A stretch of 64,000 bases of DNA from an uncultured Granulosicoccaceae bacterium (GTDB taxonomy: Bacteria; Pseudomonadota; Gammaproteobacteria; Granulosicoccales; Granulosicoccaceae). The position numbers and the translations under genes were made by a program. Within the stretch, counting starts at the first letter, position 1. Every line of letters begins with the position of its first letter. The stretch covers positions 16,532 to 80,531 of the forward strand of contig CALJNA010000044.1 of the NCBI GenBank assembly GCA_937981955.1. The letters run 5' to 3'. Below the pieces are notes generated by a model, which ran no database searches, had not been told where the DNA came from, and was given only the letters and a program-made list of their open reading frames with translations. Below are positions 1 to 9,438 of this stretch, piece by piece.

Positions 1-381
1 GCCAATGATCTGATGGAGCGCATTGGAAACATCACACCCATTTTGCCTGTAGCGCTCGTGGCCACTGTATTCGCACGTGATCCAGAGGCAAAACATAACG
101 AACTCTCGCTAAAAAGTGAGGTATTCAATTTATTGCAACAACTCGAAGACGCTGGCTTCCGCGCGTATATTCCAAGAGCTGACAGGGACTATGCAGTAAC
201 GGTGGGTGTTCGAATGCTCACACTCAGGCATATCTTGAACGATGTTAACGGCGAATTCAGTGTTAATCAAAAAGAGCTGCCGTTACTCGAATACTATTCG
301 AACTCCATCAAACATCTGGTTGCAAAAATGGATTCTAGAGCGAATAAGCGCAGTTTGGAGATTGCATCGCAAACACAATGA
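1..381 (+). CDS. glycerol-3-phosphate acyltransferase-like protein, C-terminal end (partial)
   Basis: The reading frame is open from base 1, so this is the last ~126 residues of a gene that starts outside the window. The segment ITPILPVALVATVF, the later RMLTLRHIL and the C-terminal LLEYYSNSIKHLV resemble the C-terminal part of PlsB-type glycerol-3-phosphate/lysophospholipid acyltransferases, where a 'TP.TP..LV..AL' stretch and a 'YY.NSI.HL' motif follow the catalytic domain. The catalytic HxxxxD block would lie upstream and cannot be checked. Such enzymes act at the inner membrane in phospholipid synthesis. The family assignment rests on these short motifs only. Confidence 0.5.
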   Translation, partial: ANDLMERIGNITPILPVALVATVFARDPEAKHNELSLKSEVFNLLQQLEDAGFRAYIPRADRDYAVTVGVRMLTLRHILNDVNGEFSVNQKELPLLEYYSNSIKHLVAKMDSRANKRSLEIASQTQ

Positions 382-388
382 CAATAAT

Positions 389-817
389 TTAAAACCGATC
401 ATTGTCAGCAATACCCAGATTGTTTATTTTCGTTTTTCGCATTAGCTTTAAGAGAATCGCCCGCCCGAAACGCAGCATGGGGTAAAGCACATGCGAGGCA
501 CGCCTGGATTTAAACATCCAGTAGTTAAGCCGATTAAACAATCCGGACCGACTACTGATCAAAGACAGGGCATGTATTGCATCCGACCCATAGTAAAGCT
601 GATCACCTGTCTTTAACACCATGCCGTCATCGATATCGAGACCAGCGGCAGTAATCTCTTGCATGATAGGCGAGTCTTCGCGCGCGTCAACCAGTTCTAA
701 TCTACCAACCGATTCTTTAATGCGAACCATCTGACAGTAGTTATTGCACGCTGGGCACTCCTTGTCGTATACCAATAACAACGGTGCTGCATCGAGTAGT
801 GGAGTTGAACTACTCAT
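389..817 (-). CDS. DCC1-like thiol-disulfide oxidoreductase (DUF393)
   Basis: A 142-residue protein with the family's N-terminal signature: a hydrophobic strand followed by DKECPACNNYC (Cys at about 21 and 24), a thioredoxin-like CxxC active site. A second part, YYGSDAIHALSLI, matches the 'G.DA...L' region of DUF393 proteins, and a C-terminal basic/hydrophobic helix follows. Known members are predicted thiol redox proteins of unproven substrate. The start overlaps the end of the upstream DUF1415 gene by 8 bp, so the two are probably co-transcribed and translationally coupled. Confidence 0.8.
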   Translation of the reverse strand: MSSSTPLLDAAPLLLVYDKECPACNNYCQMVRIKESVGRLELVDAREDSPIMQEITAAGLDIDDGMVLKTGDQLYYGSDAIHALSLISSRSGLFNRLNYWMFKSRRASHVLYPMLRFGRAILLKLMRKTKINNLGIADNDRF

Positions 818-1370
818 GGTTTATGACCTCACCGCTTACTAAAGATTCGAGTTGCGCTGCATCCATTGCACGTAGCCGGTCGATATTGCGTTGCGGGATG
901 CCAGCCGTATCAGGGTGCATTTGAACGGCCTGCTCCACCGCCGACTCCTGTAATAAATGAAGCACAGGGTATGGTGATCGATTGGTGCAGTTGGCTGCAT
1001 CATCGACCTCACTATCGCTAAATTGATAATGGGGGTGGAAGGTAGCCATTTGCAAGTGGCCTTCAAACCCCAGATCGACCAGCAAAGCATTGGCAAGGTC
1101 CACCAGGTCGAGGTAATCATCGAATGACTCGAATCCGTCTGGCAGCACGAACATGATCGTCGCCTGTTTGGAGGCTGCCTGAAGCGAATAGAACTGGTGT
1201 GCCAACGACATAAGAACAGTCTCCACATCGGAGCTGGTTTCCGTGACAACGCTCAGGTCACCGGATTTCACTACAGCCTGTGCAAAAGGGCACAAATTCA
1301 ACCCGATCACCACCCGCTGCACCCAGTCCAGCGTGCGCGATTCAATCGCATTTGTGTCGTTGCTATGCAT
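810..1370 (-). CDS. DUF1415 family protein
   Basis: 186 residues. The N-terminal RTLDWVQRVVIGLNLCPFA block with its single conserved Cys, the central FDDYLDLVDLANALL, and the HPHYQF and RSPYPVLHLL segments are typical of DUF1415 proteins, which are widespread in gammaproteobacteria and functionally uncharacterised. It begins 53 bp from the divergent dapC start and overlaps the DUF393 gene downstream by 8 bp. Family membership is clear by motif; no biochemical role can be inferred. Confidence 0.8.
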   Translation of the reverse strand: MHSNDTNAIESRTLDWVQRVVIGLNLCPFAQAVVKSGDLSVVTETSSDVETVLMSLAHQFYSLQAASKQATIMFVLPDGFESFDDYLDLVDLANALLVDLGFEGHLQMATFHPHYQFSDSEVDDAANCTNRSPYPVLHLLQESAVEQAVQMHPDTAGIPQRNIDRLRAMDAAQLESLVSGEVINHE

Positions 1371-1423
1371 CTAATCCGCAGGTTCCGTATACTTTGCGAC
1401 TACTGCAACCAAGCCAGCCACAG

Positions 1424-2611
1424 ATGAACCCGGAACTCGCCCTATTACAGCCCTACCCGTTTGAGAAAATTCGGGTCCTGTTAGACGGTATCACGCCTGC
1501 GGATAAAACGCGCATTGCGTTATCGGTTGGTGAGCCCAAACACGCTGCACCGCAATTTGTACTCGATGCACTGGCAGAAAAACTGCGAGGTGTTGAGAAC
1601 TACCCCAGTACACGCGGTAGTGAAGAGCTACGAGGCAGCATCGCGACCTGGCTGACGCAACGATTCTCGCTGAACAATGTGGAAAAGCTCTCAGCCTCGC
1701 AGATTCTGCCGGTAAATGGTACGCGTGAAGCACTGTTCGCCATTGCGCAGTGTGTGCTGGACAGGACGGCCAAATCGCGCGATGTACTCATGCCTAACCC
1801 GTTCTATCAGATTTACGAAGGAGCGACCTTACTAGCCGGTTGCAAACCGGTTTTCTACAGTATTTCTGCAAGCGGTGATGAAGACATCAACGCCATAACC
1901 GATGAGCAATTCCAGTCGTGCCAGTTGTTTTATTTGTGCAACCCTGGAAACCCGACGGGCAGTGTTCTATCCGCAAAAACATTAAAGCACCTTATTGAAA
2001 AAGCGCATCGGCACCAGTTTTATATTGTTAGTGATGAATGCTATAGCGAAATATACCGAGCCAGCGCAGGTGCGCCAGTGGGCTTACTCGAGGTGGCGCA
2101 TACTATGGGAAACACCGACTACAAGCAGTGTCTGGTATTTCATAGTCTTTCAAAGCGCTCCAACCTGCCCGGATTACGCTCCGGTTTTATTGCAGGTGAT
2201 GAAAGCGTTATTGAACAATTTCTTCTGTACCGGACTTACCACGGATGTTCTATGGCTCCACCGGTGCAGCATGCCAGTGCAATTGCGTGGCAAGATGAAC
2301 TGCATGTGGAAGCAAATCGCCAGGCGTACGATGAAAAATATGACGCGGTCTTACCGCTATTGGAAAGCGTCATGAAGGTAGAAAAGCCTGATGCCGGGTT
2401 TTACTTATGGCCGTCTCTTCCCGTTGAGGACACCAGCTTCACGCAATCAATGCTGGAACATCAAAATGTTGCTGTGGTACCCGGAAGCTATCTTGGCCGC
2501 GAAGTGGCTGGTGTAAACCCGGGGGCAGGACATGTCCGACTGGCGCTGGTGGCTGAACTGGACGAGTGCATTGATGCCGCTCACAGACTGGTCAGCGTGC
2601 TAGAAAGATAA
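1424..2611 (+). CDS. dapC: succinyldiaminopimelate transaminase
   Basis: A 395-residue fold-type I PLP aminotransferase. It should convert N-succinyl-L-2-amino-6-oxopimelate to N-succinyl-LL-diaminopimelate in lysine/meso-DAP synthesis. Visible landmarks are IALSVGEPKH near the N-terminus, the substrate/PLP loop LYLCNPGNPTGSVL, SDECYSEIY, and the PLP-lysine region HSLSKRSNLPGLRSGF. The ATG at 1424 is chosen because it begins the family's usual N-terminus (MNPELALLQPYPF); an upstream in-frame extension to 1280 would run into the divergent DUF1415 gene. dapD lies 104 bp downstream, which supports the dap assignment over other class I aminotransferases. Confidence 0.9.
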   Translation: MNPELALLQPYPFEKIRVLLDGITPADKTRIALSVGEPKHAAPQFVLDALAEKLRGVENYPSTRGSEELRGSIATWLTQRFSLNNVEKLSASQILPVNGTREALFAIAQCVLDRTAKSRDVLMPNPFYQIYEGATLLAGCKPVFYSISASGDEDINAITDEQFQSCQLFYLCNPGNPTGSVLSAKTLKHLIEKAHRHQFYIVSDECYSEIYRASAGAPVGLLEVAHTMGNTDYKQCLVFHSLSKRSNLPGLRSGFIAGDESVIEQFLLYRTYHGCSMAPPVQHASAIAWQDELHVEANRQAYDEKYDAVLPLLESVMKVEKPDAGFYLWPSLPVEDTSFTQSMLEHQNVAVVPGSYLGREVAGVNPGAGHVRLALVAELDECIDAAHRLVSVLER

Positions 2612-2715
2612 AGATACCAACATAAAACCACGGCAAGCGTTGTATCGAGCAAGCAGCTCGGAATACAATAACCACAAAGTTAAATCAACAACACACTATT
2701 CAGGAGTTAATAAGC

Positions 2716-3546
2716 ATGAGTGATCTGGAAGCTACCATCAACGCAGCATGGGAAGCACGTGCCGATATCTCTCCCGGTAGCGCCGGAGACGATGTGAAAC
2801 ACGCGGTCAATTCAGCTATTGCCATGCTCGATAGCGGAGAAGCACGCGTTGCGGAACCTCAGGGTGTGGGGCAATGGCAGGTTAACGAATGGCTGAAAAA
2901 AGCGGTGCTTCTCTCTTTCCGATTGCGAGACAACGAAATAATGCCAGCTGGTGGTTTTACGCAGTTTTACGACAAGGTTCCGTCAAAATTCACTGACATG
3001 ACAGCAGCCGAATTCGCATCTTCCGGCGTGAGAGTCGTGCCGCCAGCGGTTGCCAGAAAAGGCAGCTTTGTTGCACCCAACACGGTACTCATGCCGTCTT
3101 ATGTGAACATCGGCGCTTATGTTGATTCAGGCACCATGGTAGACACATGGGCAACTGTTGGTTCATGTGCCCAAATTGGAAAAAACGTGCATCTGTCAGG
3201 TGGTGTGGGCATTGGAGGTGTACTCGAGCCATTGCAGGCGTCGCCAACCATTATCGAAGACAACTGCTTTATCGGCGCACGTTCAGAGATCGTCGAAGGC
3301 GTTATTGTCGAAGCTGGCGCTGTTATTTCCATGGGCGTGTATATCGGTCAAAGTACTCGAATCTATGATCGTGAAAAAGACGAGGTCAGCTACGGTCGTG
3401 TACCGGCTGGTTCGGTTGTTGTCTCCGGTAATCTGCCTTCAGACAATGGCAAGTACAGTCTTTACTGCGCAGTAATCGTTAAACGTGTTGATGAGAAGAC
3501 ACGCAGTAAAGTTGGCATAAATGAGCTACTCCGAGTGGTGGACTAA
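2716..3546 (+). CDS. dapD: tetrahydrodipicolinate N-succinyltransferase
   Basis: 276 residues, the usual length of DapD. It transfers succinyl from succinyl-CoA to tetrahydrodipicolinate, the step before DapC. The C-terminal half is a left-handed beta-helix with hexapeptide repeats ([58 protein letters not shown]). The N-terminal helical region contains LLSFRLRDN and [14 protein letters not shown] precedes the ATG. The next gene starts at the base after the dapD stop codon, so the pair is one transcription unit. Confidence 0.96.
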   Translation: MSDLEATINAAWEARADISPGSAGDDVKHAVNSAIAMLDSGEARVAEPQGVGQWQVNEWLKKAVLLSFRLRDNEIMPAGGFTQFYDKVPSKFTDMTAAEFASSGVRVVPPAVARKGSFVAPNTVLMPSYVNIGAYVDSGTMVDTWATVGSCAQIGKNVHLSGGVGIGGVLEPLQASPTIIEDNCFIGARSEIVEGVIVEAGAVISMGVYIGQSTRIYDREKDEVSYGRVPAGSVVVSGNLPSDNGKYSLYCAVIVKRVDEKTRSKVGINELLRVVD

Positions 3547-3894
3547 ATGACAACACGGGTATATGGCATCCCAAATTGCGACACGGTAAAAAAGACACGA
3601 CGCTGGCTTGATGAAAACGGCGTGGAATATGAGTTCCATGACTATAAAAAGCTCGGCATCAGTCGCGACACGCTCGAAAAGTGGTGCGACGAACACGGGT
3701 TTGAGGCATTGATCAACAAGCGCGGAACTACCTGGCGGCGTCTGGATGAATCAGATAAAGAAAAGCTGACACAAAAAAAAGCCGTCGCACTTATGCATAC
3801 CAACACCAGCCTGATCAAACGCCCAGTGACTGAACGGGGCAAAACCCGGCTGATCGGTTTTGATGAACCACAATATGCAGAAGTCTTTGAGTGA
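3547..3894 (+). CDS. ArsC/Spx-family protein, YffB-like
   Basis: A 115-residue thioredoxin-fold protein of the ArsC/Spx superfamily. It begins YGIPNCDTVKKTRRWLDENG, with one Cys in the position of the ArsC catalytic Cys, and keeps the family 'N.RGTTWR.L' and LIKRPV elements. YffB-type proteins commonly sit between dapD and dapE in proteobacteria; the location directly after dapD matches. An arsenate reductase role is not implied. dapE does not follow here; a convergent transporter gene does. The real substrate of this subfamily is unknown. Confidence 0.8.
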   Translation: MTTRVYGIPNCDTVKKTRRWLDENGVEYEFHDYKKLGISRDTLEKWCDEHGFEALINKRGTTWRRLDESDKEKLTQKKAVALMHTNTSLIKRPVTERGKTRLIGFDEPQYAEVFE

Positions 3895-3900
3895 GATTGA

Positions 3901-4959
3901 CTAAAGTTCAATATCAACCGTTGAAAACAGCAAAACACCGCTTGGTAAGTTAACACGCCGGCTGGTTAGCGCTGCCGCGCGATTGGTATTTTTGAACCCG
4001 AATTGCTTTGCTCTGCGATGCTGAGGCGCAGGTATAATTGCCTTTTTGCCCTTTCGAGCACGCTTGGCTTTGCTACCTCGGGCAATCATCAATACCGCCA
4101 CAAACGCAACACATAAACCGATTCCATCTACCGTACTGAAGCTTTCGCGAAACCACACCCAACCCATAATCATCGTAACCGGTGGTGTCAGGTATCCCAG
4201 GCTGGCCACTTTAACCGCGCACAACTCTCTGAGTAATGCGAAGTATAAGAAATAGGAACCAATCGATACCGCTACTGACATATAGACCAGTGATAAAACC
4301 ATTCCTGGCTCTATGGCCATCGTGAAGCTGCCGAATACCCACGCCAACAAGCAAAAACCGATACAGGCAATACTACTCTGTATCAGCAGTATTAACAGTA
4401 GTGGCGTAGTTGGTTTTCCAGCACTGGTTTGACGACGATCACTGTAGCGACAGAACACAGATGCCAGTGTAAGAGAGAGTACCGAAAACAGTGGCAAGGA
4501 ATAGCTGAACAAGGAGCCGCCGAGTGAAATTTTTTCTCCAACGACCAGAAAGACAGACAGTAATCCCAGTGTGATGCCGATTGTCTGGAGAAAATTTACT
4601 CGCTCATTTAGCACCGGGTAAGCTAAGGCGAGCGTTAGCAGGGGTTGCATGGCCGTTATAAGAGCAACGATTCCCGCGCTAACTCCCGACTCTATTGCAG
4701 CCACGCCAAGTGAAAGATATGCGGTGTGCGACAGCAAACCAATCGTTGCCTGATGCCACACCTCTCTGCGCTCCACCACCCTCCACAAGCGAAACACCGT
4801 AACCAGTATAAGCAGTACTAAAACAACAAGCATATAGCGCCAGGCTAAAGCGCCAAGCGCACCAGCATAATTCAGCAGATATTTCGATCCGATCCACCCT
4901 GAACTCCAAACAACAACAAACAGCAAGCTCAGTACTGGCAAACGTAAAGCTGAATACAT
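3901..4959 (-). CDS. DMT-superfamily (EamA) transporter
   Basis: 352 residues with about ten hydrophobic segments arranged as two EamA repeats (first beginning VLSLLFVVVWSSGWIGSKYLL, the second around the SIGSYFLYFALL region), typical of drug/metabolite exporters. Substrate unknown. Unusually, the last membrane segment is followed by a ~55-residue hydrophilic tail rich in Lys/Arg (RGSKAKRARKGKKAII and QHRRAKQFG), longer than in most family members. It converges on the dapD-YffB unit, with 6 bp between the stop codons. Confidence 0.82.
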   Translation of the reverse strand: MYSALRLPVLSLLFVVVWSSGWIGSKYLLNYAGALGALAWRYMLVVLVLLILVTVFRLWRVVERREVWHQATIGLLSHTAYLSLGVAAIESGVSAGIVALITAMQPLLTLALAYPVLNERVNFLQTIGITLGLLSVFLVVGEKISLGGSLFSYSLPLFSVLSLTLASVFCRYSDRRQTSAGKPTTPLLLILLIQSSIACIGFCLLAWVFGSFTMAIEPGMVLSLVYMSVAVSIGSYFLYFALLRELCAVKVASLGYLTPPVTMIMGWVWFRESFSTVDGIGLCVAFVAVLMIARGSKAKRARKGKKAIIPAPQHRRAKQFGFKNTNRAAALTSRRVNLPSGVLLFSTVDIEL

Positions 4960-5179
4960 CTTTAGCCCGTTCGATAAATGTCAATTCCCTCGACATTGTT
5001 TTCGCAACATCGACACCTTTTTCGCGAGGAGATTGTCGTACAACTTCAACTGGTAAAATATCACCTGAATAGAGGAAAAATGAATTCATTTGGGTGATAT
5101 AAAATGGAGCCAATGCCGCTTATGAGTGCAGGCTAACCCAATATGATGAGAAACGCTTACAAATCAGGGTACCGTTCAG
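4960..5179. other. intergenic region without recognised gene
   Basis: About 220 bp upstream of the DMT transporter gene and downstream of murI. It is AT-rich and probably contains the transporter promoter. No convincing gene, hairpin terminator or RNA was seen. Confidence 0.4.
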
Positions 5180-5995
5180 TTATGTAGTTCTCAAAGACTG
5201 TATGAAAACCGAACGGCCCCATAAAGAAGAAATGATTTTAGTAACATCGCCCACTTCACCGGTTGAATAAAAGCTCGTGCGACTTTCTTCGTTACAAGGG
5301 TTCATGGTCGATGAAAGCTGTAACTCATCCAAGCGACGACTCAGTTGTTTTGCTACCGCAGCACCCGGCTCAATAACCGTCACCGAATCACCAACAATGC
5401 TTTGAATGACATCACGTACAAACGGATAGTGGGTACAACCAAGAACGATAGTGTCTGCACCTGCATCCAGTAGTGGAGACAGATAGGTGATCAACATTTG
5501 ACGAGTTTCAGCTGTATTTAATTCAGCGCGTTCGATGCGATCTACCAGACCCGGGCAAGGCTTTAAAATAACTTCAACATCCTTACCATATAGTTCACAG
5601 AGCTTTTTCACACCGTCACTTGCGGTGGTTTGGCTAGTGGCCAAAACCCCAACTACCCCGGAGCGTGTTGCTTGAGCGGCCGGTTTGATCGCCGGCTCAA
5701 TACCGACTATGGGTACAGAACAAGATTCGCGTAGCTGTTTTATCGCGATCACTGATGCTGTGTTACAGGCGACAACCATTGCCTTGACAGGTTGTTTCTG
5801 TAAAAACCTCGCAATATCAAGACATCGGCTTGTTATGTAATCTGCATTGCGCTCGCCATAGGGAGCATGCCCGGAATCGGCTACGTACAATAAACGCTCG
5901 GAAGGGAGCTGATGATGGACAGCTCGCAGTACGGTTAGTCCACCAACACCTGAATCAAATACACCGATAGGGGCATTGGCAATGTTGGAATTCAT
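5180..5995 (-). CDS. murI: glutamate racemase
   Basis: 271 residues. It interconverts L- and D-glutamate for peptidoglycan synthesis in the cytoplasm. Both catalytic cysteine motifs are intact (VVACNTASV near residue 75 and VLGCTHYPF near residue 188), as are the N-terminal IGVFDSGVGGLTVL and VADSGHAPYG signatures. It is transcribed leftward and stands apart from its neighbours. Confidence 0.96.
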   Translation of the reverse strand: MNSNIANAPIGVFDSGVGGLTVLRAVHHQLPSERLLYVADSGHAPYGERNADYITSRCLDIARFLQKQPVKAMVVACNTASVIAIKQLRESCSVPIVGIEPAIKPAAQATRSGVVGVLATSQTTASDGVKKLCELYGKDVEVILKPCPGLVDRIERAELNTAETRQMLITYLSPLLDAGADTIVLGCTHYPFVRDVIQSIVGDSVTVIEPGAAVAKQLSRRLDELQLSSTMNPCNEESRTSFYSTGEVGDVTKIISSLWGRSVFIQSLRTT

Positions 5996-6052
5996 TGTGC
6001 CTGCTAATCGATAAAAGTCTGATCAGCAGTGTACAAAACTTCTCCGACGAAT

Positions 6053-6073
6053 ACAGCACCCATAAGGTGCTGT
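6053..6073 (-). terminator. hairpin downstream of the Kelch lipoprotein gene
   Basis: Perfect 8-bp inverted repeat ACAGCACC / GGTGCTGT with a 5-nt loop, between the stop codon of the Kelch gene and the start of murI. There is no T-run on the minus strand, so it is terminator-like rather than a clear rho-independent terminator. Confidence 0.45.
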
Positions 6074-6082
6074 GAATAAAAT

Positions 6083-8002
6083 TCAATCGAGATTCAATTT
6101 TTCATGCGCTTGCGTTTCATTGCCACCACCTGTTGTTACATTGCCAGAAACAACATGTATAGCACCATCAACAATGGCCGCTCCGCCGCTGTGACGCTCT
6201 GTGTTAAGTGAGTTCAGTGTGCGCCATGAGTTGGTTTTAACGTTGTACGCAAGAACTGAGCTGAGCGACTGAATGCCGGTGTCTTTTTCTCCACCGATAA
6301 GAATGACTTCATCCCCGTGACTTACTGTCATAGCACCTGCCCTTTGGGTAGGAATATTCACACCAGAAGTCCATTCGCCGGTACCAAAATCGTAAATATC
6401 GATGGATGAAACCAGGTTCTTGAACGTGGCCGGATGATCTGTCTGGCGACCTCCAGCAGCGACCAGCTTGTTACCTACCATGGCTGCAGAGAAGTGATCG
6501 CGCTTGGTTGGTGCATCGGGCAATGTTTTCCAGGTATTGTTTGCCGGGTTATATTCATCGAACCAGCTAACCATGCCACCGTCATGCCCATTCGTTGAGC
6601 CACCAACGATATAAATTTTATTGTTATGCAGCACAACACCAGCTGAACCACGCCGACGGTTTTGAGGAATGCTGGCACCTTTACTCCACCTTTTAGTGGA
6701 TGGATCAAAAATCTGAATATCCGGTATAACGGTTTCACTTGGAAAACAGCAGTCCAGTGAACCAATAACGTATATTTTTCCACCGTAAACCACTGGCTGA
6801 AAATGACTCAGTTCAAAACCCGGCGAACCCAGGTTTTCCCAGCTATTCGCACTCGGATCGTAACGGTTGACCTGGCGAATACCTCGCCCACCCATCAAGT
6901 ACAGCTTGTTCTGATATGTCACTGCAGCAGATTCATGGCGTGCCTGAGGCTTGCTACCATTAGCGGTATTCACCGTTTGCCATTGATTGCTCGCGTTCAC
7001 GTTATCTTCGGGGTTTGATACAGGCTCTGCGTTGAGTACTTCAACCGCCAATTCATCGCTGGTACTCAGCTCGCCATCGGTCGCAGTGTATTGCAACTCG
7101 TACTTCCCCGTCGCACTGAAAGATGCTGTTGTATTCGTATCACTCAGTTCGCCAAATGTCACATCCCCCGGACCAACTTCCTTACTCCATGTACCACTTA
7201 GTGTATTAGCGGGTAATCCATCATCGCTAATTTGCGCAGACAAAGTCAGTACTTGATCGATAGTCACAGACTCATCACCACCTGCATCTACTACGGGTGG
7301 CTGATTAACCGTTACCGCTGTAACCACTATGGTAATCTGGTCCGAGCCAATGAATTCACCGTTCGATGCGGTTAACTCAAGCACATACGTACCAGCCTCA
7401 TCAAAGGTCACTGTCGTATTGGCAGCGTTTTCATCGCTAAATACAGCATTGCCTGGGCCAGACAGTTTCACCCATTGGGTCACTGGAATATCGATCGGCA
7501 TGCCAGTGAATGTGATCGAACCGTTTAACGAAAGCTCGTCGGTTATTAATATCTGCGTATCTGCTGGCACCCGAACGATTGGTGTCGGGTCCACTTCTTG
7601 AGGCAGGCCGCCATTTGTTACCCCGGAAGTATCACCATCGGTGTCCATGCCGGCATCAGCATCCATAGGGTTAGCATCAGCATTACCGGACGGTGCGCTG
7701 TCGACGTTACCCGTATCGTTTGTACCCGCTGTTGTGCCTCCACCCGTACTGCCTTCACTGCCATTAGTGTCGGATGAACCTTCATCTGTTGATTCTGCGC
7801 CTGTACCGGATAAACCTTCATCTGCTGATTCCGCGTCTGTACCGGATGCAGCATTATCAGTAACACCCTCACTGTCACCGTCGGTTATCTCTGAGGTTGC
7901 AGGAGTTGAGCTACCACTACTACATGCTGTTAAAACAACGGCAGTGAGAAATGCAGCAAGCAGGTTACAGAGTTTGGTATCGGGAGCAATTTTGTGTGAC
8001 AT
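6083..8002 (-). CDS. exported lipoprotein with PKD-like and Kelch-repeat domains
   Basis: 639 residues. The N-terminus is a lipoprotein signal with lipobox VLTAC (Cys27). A low-complexity linker rich in Ser, Thr, Gly, Asp and Glu (about 28-135) contains near-repeats of ESADEGLSGTGA. Two PKD/immunoglobulin-like modules follow (about 140-330, each with 'G.Y.L..TA.DGE' strands: TYVLELTASNGEF and KYELQYTATDGEL). The C-terminal ~290 residues are Kelch repeats forming a beta-propeller (NKLYLMGGRG, GKIYVIGS, NKIYIVGGSTNG, NKLVAAGGRQ, DEVILIGGEK). It is probably anchored in the outer membrane and displayed outward as a binding protein. Ligand unknown. Confidence 0.85.
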   Translation of the reverse strand: MSHKIAPDTKLCNLLAAFLTAVVLTACSSGSSTPATSEITDGDSEGVTDNAASGTDAESADEGLSGTGAESTDEGSSDTNGSEGSTGGGTTAGTNDTGNVDSAPSGNADANPMDADAGMDTDGDTSGVTNGGLPQEVDPTPIVRVPADTQILITDELSLNGSITFTGMPIDIPVTQWVKLSGPGNAVFSDENAANTTVTFDEAGTYVLELTASNGEFIGSDQITIVVTAVTVNQPPVVDAGGDESVTIDQVLTLSAQISDDGLPANTLSGTWSKEVGPGDVTFGELSDTNTTASFSATGKYELQYTATDGELSTSDELAVEVLNAEPVSNPEDNVNASNQWQTVNTANGSKPQARHESAAVTYQNKLYLMGGRGIRQVNRYDPSANSWENLGSPGFELSHFQPVVYGGKIYVIGSLDCCFPSETVIPDIQIFDPSTKRWSKGASIPQNRRRGSAGVVLHNNKIYIVGGSTNGHDGGMVSWFDEYNPANNTWKTLPDAPTKRDHFSAAMVGNKLVAAGGRQTDHPATFKNLVSSIDIYDFGTGEWTSGVNIPTQRAGAMTVSHGDEVILIGGEKDTGIQSLSSVLAYNVKTNSWRTLNSLNTERHSGGAAIVDGAIHVVSGNVTTGGGNETQAHEKLNLD

Positions 8003-8110
8003 GAATTTTCAGACTAGCACTGACCTAACTTCCCTGTTATCGGCTGATTGTCGCCATCATGGGAGCAAAGCCGGGAATTAGTTTTGCTAACTGGTTAACG
8101 TTTCAGCCAG

Positions 8111-8539
8111 TCATTTACGAACTGGCAAGTTGAACGCAAGCTCAGCACCCTTTCTGGCAAGATCAACCATGTGCAGATCGGTAAGCTGAGAATGTGTGAA
8201 CCATTCGCACCTGTCAGTCGTCCCGTCTTGTTCCGGACGAAGCTTGCCGTCAATATAATGTGCATCGTATAAGATACGAATACTGTGATTATGAAACTGT
8301 TTTACTTGATCGCATAAAGAATCGACTGCTCGCAACGGACCAGAACCAACCCTCAGTCCGGTTTCTTCGTGTACTTCACGAATCATCGCTTCTTCAGGAC
8401 TTTCGCCAAAATCAATCCCACCTCCTGGCAAAGTCCACAAACCAGCGTTCACCGAAACGCGGGGTGATAATCGGCACAGTAGCAACCGGTCGTCCTGCAG
8501 CAATAGCCCGTAGGCTGATATTCGAATTGACTGACTCAT
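8111..8539 (-). CDS. NUDIX hydrolase
   Basis: 142 residues with an intact Nudix box, starting at GGGIDFGESPEEA and ending REVHEETGL, giving the metal-binding REVHEE core. It should hydrolyse a nucleoside-diphosphate-linked compound. The residues around the box do not reveal the substrate. It lies 45 bp downstream of the phosphopantetheinyl transferase gene on the same strand and may be co-transcribed with it. Confidence 0.88.
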   Translation of the reverse strand: MSQSIRISAYGLLLQDDRLLLCRLSPRVSVNAGLWTLPGGGIDFGESPEEAMIREVHEETGLRVGSGPLRAVDSLCDQVKQFHNHSIRILYDAHYIDGKLRPEQDGTTDRCEWFTHSQLTDLHMVDLARKGAELAFNLPVRK

Positions 8540-8584
8540 TAACGAACGAACCTTCTGTGTTTAGTTTTTATTATGCGTTGAAGA

Positions 8585-9310
8585 TTAAAGATAACCGACA
8601 AAGCTGACCACATGACTATCCAGGATGGCCAGACGTATCTCAATACGTTGTTCCTGACAACACGCCTTTAACTCTGGAAGTAACAGGCTTACCATTGGTG
8701 AGTACAAAGCAGGAGCATTGAGCGCTTGCTTACTCGAGCTATTTGACTGAAGCGGTCTTTCCAATTCGCTTAGCTGCACATCTTTAAAGCGTATAAACTT
8801 GCCATAGATTGGTCTTAGGCACTTATACAGACTTTCCTTGATACTAAACAGTGCAACACGCCCCCATCTGAGTGTGTGCTCGTTATCGAGATACTCACGT
8901 TCCTTTTCAGTCGCAATGAGTTTTAAAACCGACGGTTCTACACGGTCAATTTTTTCAATATCTATTCCGACAGATTGATACCGTTCACCCGCTTTCATGA
9001 CCACCGCTATGGCCCAGTCGTTAGTGTGGGAGATACTTCCAATGACATTTTCAGGCCACAGCACCGAACCATCTTCCTGTCTAAGAAGTCCACGGGTATC
9101 GTTTGGCAGGTTGATGCCGGCCTGAGACAAAGCAAGTCTTGCGCATTGTCTGCCTGTAGAAAACGTATGTTGGCGTACGGCAACGGCATTTGCCACTAAT
9201 TGCAACTCATGCGGTGTCAATTGACTGGTAAAGTCTTCCACCGGTAGTGCACAAACGTGCGCATGATTTCCGACCAGCGCGTTTTCCCATTGATGTATCG
9301 TTGAAATCAC
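8585..9310 (-). CDS. 4'-phosphopantetheinyl transferase
   Basis: 241 residues, EntD/Sfp-like. It transfers the phosphopantetheine arm from CoA to a carrier protein. The family motifs are present in order: NVIGSISHTNDWA, VGIDIEKIDRV (Mg-binding Asp and Glu) and FSIKESLYKCL. The reading frame begins with GTG at 9310. No polyketide or nonribosomal peptide synthase gene is visible in the window, so its carrier protein is elsewhere or it serves primary metabolism. Confidence 0.88.
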   Translation of the reverse strand: MISTIHQWENALVGNHAHVCALPVEDFTSQLTPHELQLVANAVAVRQHTFSTGRQCARLALSQAGINLPNDTRGLLRQEDGSVLWPENVIGSISHTNDWAIAVVMKAGERYQSVGIDIEKIDRVEPSVLKLIATEKEREYLDNEHTLRWGRVALFSIKESLYKCLRPIYGKFIRFKDVQLSELERPLQSNSSSKQALNAPALYSPMVSLLLPELKACCQEQRIEIRLAILDSHVVSFVGYL

Positions 9311-9438
9311 AGATTGTTTGGTCGTATTGGTATTGGATTATTTGAGGTGTACGCTAATTATCTGGACAGGCAATGTATAATCCGGACTTCCACATGCTCT
9401 AACTAATTCGAGAGCTAATCATTCGAGCCAATCCATCA

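Noticed and set aside
1280..1423. N-terminal extension of dapC
   Set aside because: It would overlap the divergent DUF1415 gene, and its residues are unlike any DapC N-terminus.
4679..5113. 144-codon leftward frame overlapping the DMT transporter start
   Set aside because: Overlaps the first helices of a clear transporter in another frame and shows no family features.
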